A stretch of DNA of 64,000 bases from Euzebyella marina (GCF_014855515.1 NZ_JACYFK010000003.1:496001-560000); one strand, 5' to 3'; positions 45,071-53,498 are shown, counted from the stretch's first letter. Notes: a model not told the origin generated them from the letters alone. Translations and numbers: made by a program.

Positions 45071-46735
45071 TTATTTTATCGATACAATTTTTCCTCTTTC
45101 CATGGTCACGACGGTCTGGCAGCGTTCTAACCATCTGTCGTCTTGACTGGCTACCACCAATGCCCATGGATTTTCTTTTTCGGTCAGGAAGTCCATAATC
45201 CGGGTAGCTTCCAACTTATCGAAAAGATTTAGAGGGTCTTTTAATAGCAATATTTTAGGTCTGCGAACGATACTTCTTGCCAAGACAATCTTTTTGGCCA
45301 CGGTATGCGGTATTTGTTTCCCCTCGGGATAAATGATGGTCTTCAGACCTAAGGGTTGTTCTTTCACGAATTGTAAAAGCCCCACTTTGTCCAATGCCCA
45401 ATGAAGGTCTTTTTGGGGGATGGTTTTATCACCGAAAGTGATATTTTCCCAAATGGTTCCCTCAAAAGGAGTCTCTTCAGTAAGCGACTGCCCTAAAAGT
45501 GCCCGGTAATGATTGTAATTGACTCCGTTTAGCGAAATATCGTTCACATAAATATTTCCTCCGGTCGGCTCGGTAATACCGGCAATCATGCGAAGCAAGG
45601 TCGATTTTCCGGCACCGTTCGGTCCGGTAATCATAATCGAACTGTGTGGTTCTATTTTTAGCGACATATCTTCCAATATGGTCTTTCCACCCGAAACACT
45701 TAAAGAAACATTATCCAACTCAACGGTCATATCTTCCGCAGGGTTGATAGGTTGGTCACCGTCTTGATCTTCAAGGTCTTTATCGACCACTTGCCCCATT
45801 TTTTCTAAAGAGGTCAAAAGGTCATAAAACGTTTCAAGGCCCCTAATAAGCTTTTCCACAGAGGTGATTACCAAAAGAATAATGATTTCAGCCGCTACGA
45901 ACTGCCCGATGTTCATTTCTTGATTAAGTACTAAAAGCCCCCCGATCAAAAGAAGACCCGCGGTAACCAAAACCTTGAAACCAATCATTTGAATAAACTG
46001 TAACAGCAAAACTCTAAAGTGGTTCTCACGTGCTTCAAGATAATCGGCAACCAAAAGGTCGTTTTTCGATACAGCATGCGCCGTTTTGCCCGATAATTTG
46101 AAGCTTACCAATGAACGGGCTACTTCTTGTATCCAATGGGCGACCTTATACTTGAGTTTAGACTCATCTAAGCTGGTGTCCATACCCTTTTGAGCGGTAA
46201 ATTTGAATACCACATAAATCAATAAAATGAGCAATAGCCCGTAGATGATAAAGAAAGGATGGTAAAATGAGAGCAATATGAGACCGAATAGAATCTGAAG
46301 TATCGATGCCGGAAAGTCCAATAATATTTTTGACAAACCCTTCTGAACGTTTAGCGTATCAAAAAAACGATTGGCAAGTTCCGGGGGGTAATAATCTCTT
46401 AACTCGCTCATTTTTATTTTTGGAAACCTATAGGTAAAATCGAAGGACGATCGCACAAATATTTTTTGCTGAAGATTCTCAATAATACGTATCTGCATTA
46501 TCTGTAAAAGCCCGCCAAAGGCCACGCCACCTGTTACCAAAACGACCAGAATGATCCAAGAGGTGCTTACTTTAGCACCTTGTATTAGGTTGATAATGGC
46601 CTGAATACCTACCGGGAGTGATAAATTGACCAGACCGGCAAAAATGGCATAATAAAAAGTTTGATAAACATCGCGCTTGTCTAATTTAAGAAGCCCGATG
46701 AGGCGCTGCCAAGCGGTAAGTACATTTTTGGCCAT
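45071..46735 (-). CDS. ABC exporter-like membrane protein with degenerate ATPase domain
   Basis: The 554-residue protein has an N-terminal six-helix exporter domain (~20-310) and a nucleotide-binding domain (~340-554). Walker A is intact (GPNGAGKST, Lys377) and the Q-loop region (LGQSLTEETPF) is present. The remaining catalytic motifs are abnormal. The LSGGQ signature reads PHTVAKK. Walker B reads ILLLKDP, with Lys499 for the Asp and Asp500 for the catalytic Glu. The H-loop His position reads ASQDD. ATP binding may survive, but ordinary hydrolysis is doubtful. It is in an operon between TetR and HlyD genes and has no peptidase domain. Confidence 0.85.
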   Translation of the reverse strand: MAKNVLTAWQRLIGLLKLDKRDVYQTFYYAIFAGLVNLSLPVGIQAIINLIQGAKVSTSWIILVVLVTGGVAFGGLLQIMQIRIIENLQQKIFVRSSFDFTYRFPKIKMSELRDYYPPELANRFFDTLNVQKGLSKILLDFPASILQILFGLILLSFYHPFFIIYGLLLILLIYVVFKFTAQKGMDTSLDESKLKYKVAHWIQEVARSLVSFKLSGKTAHAVSKNDLLVADYLEARENHFRVLLLQFIQMIGFKVLVTAGLLLIGGLLVLNQEMNIGQFVAAEIIILLVITSVEKLIRGLETFYDLLTSLEKMGQVVDKDLEDQDGDQPINPAEDMTVELDNVSLSVSGGKTILEDMSLKIEPHSSIMITGPNGAGKSTLLRMIAGITEPTGGNIYVNDISLNGVNYNHYRALLGQSLTEETPFEGTIWENITFGDKTIPQKDLHWALDKVGLLQFVKEQPLGLKTIIYPEGKQIPHTVAKKIVLARSIVRRPKILLLKDPLNLFDKLEATRIMDFLTEKENPWALVVASQDDRWLERCQTVVTMERGKIVSIK

Positions 46736-46739
46736 GCAA

Positions 46740-47417
46740 TTATATGTTTAGTGATTTAAAGACCAAATCATCAAAAAATGAATTCGGACCCTGTTTTTCG
46801 CTGCAATTGGTCAATGAGGGAAAATGGCTTTTAAGAAAGCGTTGGTGCAAAGACCCTTCAAGAACATTGCTTGCCAAACTTTTAGGAAAAGGGTAACTCT
46901 CATCTACCTCTAATATCATTGAGCTCAGGCGATTGATCAATCTTTTGTAAATGGCGAAATAACCCTCTCGATTCTCGCTATCTACTTCTTTTGTCAAATA
47001 TGATTTTGAATATTCGTTTACTACTATGTTGTTCAACTTCACCTCGTCTATATGCGAGTAAGTGGCGTCGAACTTTACGGGCCATGTAACGATCTTAATG
47101 GCTTTTTTTAGCTTTTCTTTCACGTTGGGCATGTTATTGGTGCCAAAAACCAACTGGCATTCTAACCAGCCCCAATGCCAAGAAGTAAGGTATAACAGCA
47201 ACTTATGTTTGTTCTCAAAATACCGGTAAATTGAACTTTCGTTACTGGCTATTTTTACCCCTAGTTTTTTAAATGTAAAATGCTCAAAGCCGATTTCATC
47301 GATAAGCAATATGCTTTCTTTTACGATTCGTTTGCCTAAATCGCTCGTCTCGGGATCCTTTATGTACAGCCCTTCGTTGATTTGAATTTTTAAAGATTTT
47401 AAAAGATGGTCCATCAT
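46740..47417 (-). CDS. TetR/AcrR-family transcriptional regulator
   Basis: The ~225-residue protein has an N-terminal TetR helix-turn-helix (~20-70; GKRIVKESILLIDEIGFEHFTFKKLGVKI, SNESSIYRYFENKHKLLLYL). A divergent ligand-binding domain of about 150 residues follows. The ATG at 47417 (or 47414) is preferred: the longer frame begins at TTG 47438 inside a -7 promoter element and cannot be translated from that transcript. It is the first gene of the TetR-ABC-HlyD-TolC operon, 4 bp before the ABC gene, so the exporter and its repressor would be made together. A palindrome at its promoter suggests autoregulation. Confidence 0.88.
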   Translation of the reverse strand: MMDHLLKSLKIQINEGLYIKDPETSDLGKRIVKESILLIDEIGFEHFTFKKLGVKIASNESSIYRYFENKHKLLLYLTSWHWGWLECQLVFGTNNMPNVKEKLKKAIKIVTWPVKFDATYSHIDEVKLNNIVVNEYSKSYLTKEVDSENREGYFAIYKRLINRLSSMILEVDESYPFPKSLASNVLEGSLHQRFLKSHFPSLTNCSEKQGPNSFFDDLVFKSLNI

Positions 47418-47435
47418 TTGTGTAGTTGAGAAGCG

Positions 47436-47458
47436 CAAAATTAATAGTAATACTATTA
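47436..47458 (-). promoter_or_regulatory. Promoter and palindromic operator of the TetR-exporter operon
   Basis: Read leftward, TAATTTTG at 47443-47436 exactly matches TAnnTTTG and places transcription start about 12 nt before ATG 47417. Overlapping its upstream edge, 47442-47458 is a palindrome TAATAGTA-A-TACTATTA, with an 8-bp arm on each side of a central A. This is the size and position of a TetR-family operator that blocks polymerase. Confidence 0.65.
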
Positions 47459-47901
47459 TTAATTAAAAGTTTAACTTTTGTTTATGGATATTGTTTAAGT
47501 AAATGATTCGATGAATCTAGTTTTTGCCAAGTAGTTAAAATGGTGACATAATTCTTTGGGAAAGGCTGTTGTAATGAATTTTACTAGGAGATAAAGTTAT
47601 TTAAGATGTTGATTTACAAGTGTTTTTGGAGTAGTATGCTACGGGGTGCTTCTGAGAGCCCATTACGAGGTTTTATCTTCTACTCTAGAAGGATTTCCAT
47701 CATTTTTTGGGATATATGAGAAATGACCGCTAAACAAAATGATTTGATAAGGTTCATTTTTGAATATTAACTTGTGGGTATCACATTAGAAATATACCCT
47801 TAATTATGCCCTAAGAAGCTATTCAGTGTATCACTGCCTACCCGCACCGAAAATCTCATCTAACCGAATTTCTTTATCTTCAATAAAAGATTTTCCCGAA
47901 A
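47459..47901. other. Intergenic region
   Basis: No gene is recognised in this 443-bp AT-rich stretch. It separates the leftward TetR operon from the rightward Crp-like gene and must contain the latter's promoter. I saw no clear -7 element and no RNA gene. Confidence 0.35.
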
Positions 47902-48486
47902 ATGAATGCTGAAGCCCTATTAGCCCATTTTGAGTCTTATTTACCCTTTGAGGAAGATGAAAAAAGTTTGATAAAAAGCAGAATTACGCATAAAGCGGTT
48001 AAAAGAAGGGAATTCATTCTGCAAACGGGCGAAGTCTGTAAATACTACACCTTTGTGGTAAAGGGCATATTAAGACTATTTGTTTTAGATGAAGAAGGTA
48101 AAGAACACAATATTCTCTTTGCCGGGGAGAATGAATGGATTTCGGATATTACGAGTTTTCATGCTACAAAGCCGGGAGTGTCCAATATACAGGCCTTAGA
48201 GTCTTCTGAAATTATTCAGATAGCCCAACAAGATCTCTATTTTCTTTATATAAACATTCAAAAGTTAGATAGAATCTTTAAGGTGATTACCGAGGAAAAA
48301 TATGTTGAGCTACAGAACCGGGTGTTTCATACGATAAGCTCAACCGCTCATCAACGGTATTTGGCTTTTTTAGAGCAATACCCCAAATTGGCCTATAGAT
48401 TACCCAACACCCAAATCGCTTCGTATTTGGGAATTACTCCTGAATTTTTAAGTATGATCAGGAAAGAGATGGTAAAGTCTGATTAG
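47902..48486 (+). CDS. Crp/Fnr-family transcriptional regulator
   Basis: The 194-residue protein has an N-terminal cyclic-nucleotide-binding-like beta roll (~20-120; REFILQTGEVCKYYTFVVKGILRLFVLDEEGKEH). The dimer helix and a C-terminal helix-turn-helix follow (RLPNTQIASYLGITPEFLSMIRKE). No Cys cluster for an Fe-S centre is visible, so it is not a classical Fnr oxygen sensor. Proteins of this type in Flavobacteriia often act as general metabolic or stress regulators. It lies 80 bp before an AraC gene on the same strand. It is a candidate for the paired palindromes at 52635 and 53453, though this is speculative. Confidence 0.9.
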   Translation: MNAEALLAHFESYLPFEEDEKSLIKSRITHKAVKRREFILQTGEVCKYYTFVVKGILRLFVLDEEGKEHNILFAGENEWISDITSFHATKPGVSNIQALESSEIIQIAQQDLYFLYINIQKLDRIFKVITEEKYVELQNRVFHTISSTAHQRYLAFLEQYPKLAYRLPNTQIASYLGITPEFLSMIRKEMVKSD

Positions 48487-48565
48487 GGTAAGCCTGTTAA
48501 AAGTCGGTATAAATCAAATACACATGAGGGATTGAAAATAAGTTTGATTTTTATACTTTAACGGT

Positions 48566-49438
48566 ATGAGCAAAACCAATTCTGCCCCGTCAACAAATTT
48601 TCTGAACAATTTAAAAAGAAAAGGAGCTATAGTGATAGAGATTCAACCTCATGCCAAAGGGTTTTTGAATTATTCTCGTAAAGGTTTTTATAAGATTGCT
48701 TTGGTAACGGGAAAAGCACTGATAAATCAAGCTCATGAAAAAATTCATCTTGATGGAACCTACCTGCGCTTTTCTACACCATATATTCCCTATTCTTCAG
48801 AAGTTCTTTCAGAAAAGTGGGAAGGTTATGCCTGTTACTTTTTGGAAGAATTTTTGTATCCCGGCCACCGGGTCAGCATTATGCAGAAAACCCCTTTGTT
48901 CAAAATCGGGGCAGCACCTGCTGTAAAGCTCACTATAGAACAAAAAGATAAAATTGCTTCTATTTTCCAAAATATGTTACATGAACAGTCAAGCACATAC
49001 AAATTTAAGAATGATGTACTTAGGTCTCATATTAACTTATTGATTCATGAATCGATTAAAATAGATGACACCCTAAATTTTAAGCCTTATCAAAAAGCAC
49101 CTATTAGAATTACATCGCGCTTTTTTGATTTACTGGAAGAACAGTTTCCTGTTGTAAGTCCATTAAAGCCTATAAAATTGGTCAGTGCCAGTGACTTTGC
49201 CGAGTGTATTTCTGTTCATGTTAATTACCTTAATAGAATGGTTAAGGATACAACAGGTAAAACGACGAGTCATCTCATCGCAGAACGGATTATTAAAGAA
49301 GCTGTTGCACTTTTGAAACAAACAGACTGGACAATTTCTGAAATAGCTCTTGCCTTAGGTTTTATTCAGTCAAATTATTTTAGTTCATTTTTTAAAAGGC
49401 ACATAGGTCAAACTCCACAGGAATATAGAAGAGAATAG
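48566..49438 (+). CDS. AraC-family transcriptional regulator
   Basis: The 290-residue protein starts at ATG 48566. The N-terminal cupin-like sensor region is ~30-170. The C-terminal double helix-turn-helix is clear: SDFAECISVHVNYLNRMVK and WTISEIALALGFIQSNYFSSFFKRH, ending TPQEYRRE. It is paralogous to the AraC protein at 6542-7471 across its whole length. It lies 87 bp before the PQQ-dehydrogenase gene on the same strand, so it is the best candidate activator of the quinoprotein/DUF1080 pair. Confidence 0.92.
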   Translation: MSKTNSAPSTNFLNNLKRKGAIVIEIQPHAKGFLNYSRKGFYKIALVTGKALINQAHEKIHLDGTYLRFSTPYIPYSSEVLSEKWEGYACYFLEEFLYPGHRVSIMQKTPLFKIGAAPAVKLTIEQKDKIASIFQNMLHEQSSTYKFKNDVLRSHINLLIHESIKIDDTLNFKPYQKAPIRITSRFFDLLEEQFPVVSPLKPIKLVSASDFAECISVHVNYLNRMVKDTTGKTTSHLIAERIIKEAVALLKQTDWTISEIALALGFIQSNYFSSFFKRHIGQTPQEYRRE

Positions 49439-49494
49439 TTTTATTTTCAAAGTTCTTGGTTTGATTATTATATATATGGCTTATCATATCCATT

Positions 49495-49502
49495 TAATTT
49501 TG
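49495..49502 (+). promoter_or_regulatory. Possible -7 element of the quinoprotein operon
   Basis: TAATTTTG matches TAnnTTTG exactly, 23 bp before the ATG at 49526. No TTG is found at the usual 17-23 bp spacing upstream. An AraC-type activator could compensate. AT-rich sequence makes such matches common. Confidence 0.35.
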
Positions 49503-49525
49503 AAAATGACTTTAAAATTTAAATA

Positions 49526-51664
49526 ATGGGCCACTCAAAAATCTATCTTACCATACTAACACTTACAACCGTATTTTTCTTGAGTTGTAACTCAAATCAA
49601 ACCAGTAATTCAAAAGAACAGTGGTTCACTCATAGAGGAGACCTGGAAAGTTCAAATTATTCTGGGGCTGAACAGATAAAGGTTGATAATGTTAAAGACA
49701 TAGAATTAGCTTGGTCTTTTAATATGAACGATATGCCAGATGGTTCTAGGGCTGGTTTAAGCCAATGTACCCCAATTGTTGTAAAAGGGGTGATGTACAC
49801 GATGTCCGCAAAGGCCATTTTATATGCCCTTGATGCGGCCACCGGTAAGCAAATTTGGCAATTCGACCCTTTTAATGGCCAACAAGGCGGAGGTACCGTT
49901 CGTGGGGTTGCCTATTGGGAGAAAAATGGCGATAGTCGTATTCTATTCGGGGCGGGCCCTACATTGATAGCTGTTAATGCGGAAGATGGAAAACCTATTA
50001 CCGACTTTGGTAAAAACGGAGCGGTTGATTTGCGAATAGGTCTGAGGGATGATCCTTCTGATCTGTTTACTGCCCTGACTTCTCCGGGGGTAATTTATGA
50101 AGACCTTTATATTGTAGGAGGTAGGTTAGAAGATCTTTATGGCTCTCCTCCCGGTTATATAAGAGCCTATAATGTAATCACCGGTGAGTTAACTTGGACA
50201 TTTCATACCATACCTAAGCCGGGTGAGCCAGGTTATGAAACTTGGCCAAAAGAAGCCTACAAAACTGCTGGTGGTGCAAATAATTGGGCAGGAATGAGTG
50301 TAGATACTAAAAGAGGGTTGGTCTTCGCTTCTCTGGGTTCACCTTCTTATGATTTTTATGGGGCCGATAGATTGGGGCAAAATCTTTATGGTAATTGCGT
50401 CTTAGCCTTAGATGCAGCAACAGGAGATTATGTTTGGCACTACCAGACGGTGCATCACGATTTGTGGGACTATGACCTACCCGCACCACCTAACTTGGTT
50501 ACCTTAAAAAAAGATGGAATAGATATAGATGCAGTGGCGCAGATTACTAAACAAGGGTTTGTTTTCGTATTGGATCGTGACACAGGCGAGCCCATTTTTC
50601 CCATAGAAGAAAAGTCGGTACCGGAATCATTTATGCCAGGGGAAAAAGCATGGCCCACACAACCCTTTCCAACAAGGCCTCTACCGTTTGCACGACAATA
50701 TATGACGGTTGAAGATTTAAATGATGTCTCAGCTGAAAATAATCTAGCGCTTCAAAAACAGTTCGATTCACTTAGGTATGAGGGTATGTACACTCCGCCA
50801 GATTTAAAAGGAACCGTTATGATACCCGGTACCCGTGGTGGTGCCCAATGGGGCGGAGCGGCTTTTGATAAGGAAACCAATACCTTATATATCCGCTCTA
50901 TGGATGTTGCCGAACTGATTACCATAGTAGAAAGAGACCCGGCAAAAATTAAGGCTACGTCAACCATTGAACAGGGTGGCAATTTGTATAAGAACTATTG
51001 TGCCGCTTGCCATGGCGCCAACCGTCAAGGTAATGGCGCGGTTTTTCCTGAACTAACCAACGTTAAATCAAGACTTTCAAAAGAAATAGCCAAAACAAAA
51101 ATTACCGGGGGCGTTGGTCAAATGCCTGGCTTTTCTAGGGCTTTGACCGATGATGAAATTGAATCGTTATTGGCATTTTTATATGAGGAAGAAGACAGGG
51201 TAATTTCTGAAGAAGCGGCTTCCACTTCCCAAAATGACAAAATTGAATACTATAATATTTCTGGATACACTACTTGGATAGATCAAAGCGGTAACCCTGC
51301 CATAAAACCACCTTGGGGCACCCTACATTCTCTAGATTTATCAAGCGGGGAATATAACTGGCAAGTTCCTTTGGGAAATAATCCGGAATTGCAAAAAGAT
51401 GGAGCACCATTAACAGGACTTGAGGGAAAATCAGGACCTATAGTCACTGCTGGCGGACTAATTTTTATTGGTGGGGCAGAAGATAAGCTGCTTAGAGCAA
51501 TAGATAAATCTAACGGCCAAACTTTATGGGAATATGAGCTGCCTGCCATGGCAAATGCCACGGCTTGTACCTATGAAGTAGGTGGCAAACAATATGTTTC
51601 CATATCCGTTGGAGGAACAACGGAAAACCCTTCTGGTTCGGTGATGGCCTTTGCCTTAAAATAA
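49526..51664 (+). CDS. PQQ-dependent dehydrogenase with embedded cytochrome c domain, lipoprotein
   Basis: The 712-residue lipoprotein (lipobox FLSC, Cys21) is an eight-bladed quinoprotein propeller with tryptophan-docking-like blocks (ALDAATGKQIWQFDP, AYNVITGELTWTFH, ALDAATGDYVWHYQTVHHDLWDYD, AIDKSNGQTLWEYELP). A cytochrome c domain is inserted near the C-terminal blades: CAACH (Cys492, Cys495, His496) and the Met ligand candidate in VGQMPGFSRAL. This is the arrangement of periplasmic sugar or alcohol dehydrogenases that pass electrons from PQQ to heme. No PQQ synthesis genes are in the window. It is followed by a DUF1080 lipoprotein gene 72 bp away. Confidence 0.9.
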   Translation: MGHSKIYLTILTLTTVFFLSCNSNQTSNSKEQWFTHRGDLESSNYSGAEQIKVDNVKDIELAWSFNMNDMPDGSRAGLSQCTPIVVKGVMYTMSAKAILYALDAATGKQIWQFDPFNGQQGGGTVRGVAYWEKNGDSRILFGAGPTLIAVNAEDGKPITDFGKNGAVDLRIGLRDDPSDLFTALTSPGVIYEDLYIVGGRLEDLYGSPPGYIRAYNVITGELTWTFHTIPKPGEPGYETWPKEAYKTAGGANNWAGMSVDTKRGLVFASLGSPSYDFYGADRLGQNLYGNCVLALDAATGDYVWHYQTVHHDLWDYDLPAPPNLVTLKKDGIDIDAVAQITKQGFVFVLDRDTGEPIFPIEEKSVPESFMPGEKAWPTQPFPTRPLPFARQYMTVEDLNDVSAENNLALQKQFDSLRYEGMYTPPDLKGTVMIPGTRGGAQWGGAAFDKETNTLYIRSMDVAELITIVERDPAKIKATSTIEQGGNLYKNYCAACHGANRQGNGAVFPELTNVKSRLSKEIAKTKITGGVGQMPGFSRALTDDEIESLLAFLYEEEDRVISEEAASTSQNDKIEYYNISGYTTWIDQSGNPAIKPPWGTLHSLDLSSGEYNWQVPLGNNPELQKDGAPLTGLEGKSGPIVTAGGLIFIGGAEDKLLRAIDKSNGQTLWEYELPAMANATACTYEVGGKQYVSISVGGTTENPSGSVMAFALK

Positions 51665-51736
51665 AGTTGTTGAACCAAAGAAATTAAAAGCTAGTAAAGT
51701 TTTTATAAATCATTACAATTAAATAATTTAACATTC

Positions 51737-52501
51737 ATGAATAGAAAATTTTATTTTTTGTCCGTTTTCTTCCTAGTTGTCGCGTCATGTAAAAATGATA
51801 AAAAGACTATGAATAATTCAGATACTGAAGTTATTGAAGAATCTAATATCATGCTGCCAAATATATTAACCGATGAAGAAAAATCGGAAGGGTGGTCTTT
51901 GTTATTTGACGGAGAGACTACCGAGGGTTGGCATTTGTATAATGATGTTGATGCTAAGCCAATTTGGGCAGCGATAGATGGTATACTTACTTGTGATCCT
52001 TTGAACGGTAATGGTGAGCATGGAGATTTGGTATCTGATCAATCCTACGAAAACTATGATTTTACCTTTGAATGGAAGATGACGGAAAGCGGTAACAGCG
52101 GTGTTTTTGTGAATGTTCATGAAAATGAAGAATTTGAAGAGGCCTGGTTTACCGGTCCGGAATATCAATTGTTGGATGCCAGTAATAAAGACTTTTCAAT
52201 CGAAGAAAAGAGATCAGGTTGTCTTTATGGCTATGCTCCGCAATTAACCCCAACACCTACGAAAGCCGTTGGTGAGTGGAACACGGCTCGAATTATACAA
52301 GAAAATGGTAAAATAGAATTCTACTTGAATGGAAACCTTACGGCAAAAGCCGATTTTAATTCGCAAGAATGGAAAGATTATGTCGCCAATTCTGGCTTTA
52401 AGAACTTCCCTCATTTCGGTGCATCTACCAAGGGGCATATAACTTTGCAAGAATGGACATCCCCTGTTTGGTTTCGAAACCTAAAAATTAAAGAGCTGTA
52501 A
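51737..52501 (+). CDS. DUF1080 (3-keto-glycoside hydrolase family) lipoprotein
   Basis: The 254-residue lipoprotein (lipobox VVASC, Cys18) has the DUF1080/PF06439 concanavalin-like domain: WSLLFDGETTEGWHLYND, YDFTFEWKMTESGNSGVFVNV, WNTARIIQENGKIEFYLNGN and WFRNLKIKEL. It shares the fold and key blocks with the protein at 31261 but is not a recent duplicate, because the middle regions differ. Pairing with a PQQ dehydrogenase suggests the latter oxidises a glycoside and this enzyme cleaves the keto product. The stop is followed by a strong terminator. Confidence 0.88.
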   Translation: MNRKFYFLSVFFLVVASCKNDKKTMNNSDTEVIEESNIMLPNILTDEEKSEGWSLLFDGETTEGWHLYNDVDAKPIWAAIDGILTCDPLNGNGEHGDLVSDQSYENYDFTFEWKMTESGNSGVFVNVHENEEFEEAWFTGPEYQLLDASNKDFSIEEKRSGCLYGYAPQLTPTPTKAVGEWNTARIIQENGKIEFYLNGNLTAKADFNSQEWKDYVANSGFKNFPHFGASTKGHITLQEWTSPVWFRNLKIKEL

Positions 52502-52532
52502 ATCCTGGTAAAGGCGACACCTACAAAGAACT

Positions 52533-52575
52533 AAAGGGCAATCAAAGCGATAAAATCGATGATTGCCTTTTTTAT
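52533..52575 (+). terminator. Intrinsic terminator of the quinoprotein/DUF1080 operon
   Basis: GGCAATCA (52537-52544) pairs with TGATTGCC (52560-52567), extended by an A/T-rich outer stem, with an inner CGAT-AAA-ATCG stem. It is followed by TTTTTTATTTT, 32 bp after the stop codon. Confidence 0.85.
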
Positions 52576-52612
52576 TTTCAAGAACTGTAGATGATATAAG
52601 TAAAACCGACTA

Positions 52613-52680
52613 TGCATCACATTAGATGCAAATTCTTAAACTACTTTAAGGGCAGAAAGTATATGGGTGTCTCATTTTTG
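52613..52680 (+). promoter_or_regulatory. Palindrome-type promoter, copy 1
   Basis: CTTAAACTACTTTAAG at 52635-52650 is a palindrome with a single central mismatch. The TTTG of a -7-like element ends 30 bp downstream (52677-52680), and the ATG (52707) is 57 bp after the palindrome. The same palindrome and spacing recur at 53453. An additional inverted repeat TGCATC-N6-GATGCA lies just upstream at 52613-52630 and is found only here. Confidence 0.6.
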
Positions 52681-52706
52681 TAGCGAATTAAAAATGAAGC
52701 ATTTCC

Positions 52707-53449
52707 ATGAAATATTTACTTTCCATTCTCACACTTTTTTGTGGTGCGGTATTAACCCAAGCACAAACAATCAAACTAAAAAAACAATCTTTTGAGTTAC
52801 ATAATGTAACGGGGTCTATCATCAAATTTGAAGGTAATAAAGTCTTAAAAATCGAAAGGGACTAGAAGCTATTCCCTTTGATGAAAATAATATTGAAGCC
52901 ACGGTAGATGAACCCCACTATGCGCGTTTAGTTGGTCTTGAAGATTTTGAAAATGGCTCTATTGAAGTTAAAATGTACAGCCAATTACAAGACCCTGCGC
53001 CTTACCCCGGTATTGCTGGTTTTATAGGCGTTTATTTTCGTATTCAGCCCGATGATTCGGCCTTTGAGGGTATTTACGTTCGCCCTAAAGTAGGTCGCGT
53101 AAACAATCAGCAGTACCGAAACCATGCGGTTCAGTACATTTCGTATCCGAACGCCAAGTTTGACATGCTCAGAAAATCTGACCCTGGTAAATACGAAGGC
53201 TCCGCTCCCGTAGCCCTTAAAGAATGGATTACCATGCGTATTGAGGTAAACGGTGATTTTGCCGAGATGTACATCAACAATGCTAAATACTCCACTTTTG
53301 TGGTAGATAAAATGCTCGGAAAACATAAGATTGGTGGGGTAGGGCTGTATGTTGACATAGGAACCATTGGGTATTTTAAAGATTTAAAGATTACTAAACG
53401 AGCCTTTGACCCCACCAAGAACAAAGAGGTTAAAGTGGATGATATTTGA
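52707..53449 (+). pseudogene. Exported LamG/DUF1080-like protein gene with one frameshift
   Basis: ATG 52707 opens a signal peptide (YLLSILTLFCGAVLTQAQ) and 52 codons up to KIERD, then TAG at 52863-52865. Shifting the frame at 52862 restores LEAIPFDENNIEATVDEP and reads open to 53449. The intact paralogue at 54528 has KVERDLEALPFDLKNL at the same place, so a single base is missing after GGGAC. The rest is a concanavalin-like domain similar to the paralogue (AGFIGVYFRI, VRPKVGR, EWITMRIEV, GTIGYFKDLKI). It may be a pseudogene, a sequencing error, or less likely recoded. Confidence 0.85.
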
Positions 53450-53452
53450 TTT

Positions 53453-53498
53453 CTTAAACTAGTTTAAGGGTAAAACACCTTGCTACCAAAGACCTTTG
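53453..53498 (+). promoter_or_regulatory. Palindrome-type promoter, copy 2
   Basis: CTTAAACTAGTTTAAG at 53453-53468 is a perfect 16-bp palindrome. TTTG (53495-53498) of a -7-like element ends 30 bp after it, exactly as in copy 1, and the ATG (53523) is 55 bp away. If transcription starts about 5 bp after TTTG, the palindrome is centred near -42, the class II activator position. Confidence 0.65.

Noticed and set aside
46740-47438. TetR start at TTG 47438
   Set aside because: The codon lies inside the TAATTTTG promoter element, upstream of the predicted transcription start; ATG 47417 is preferred.
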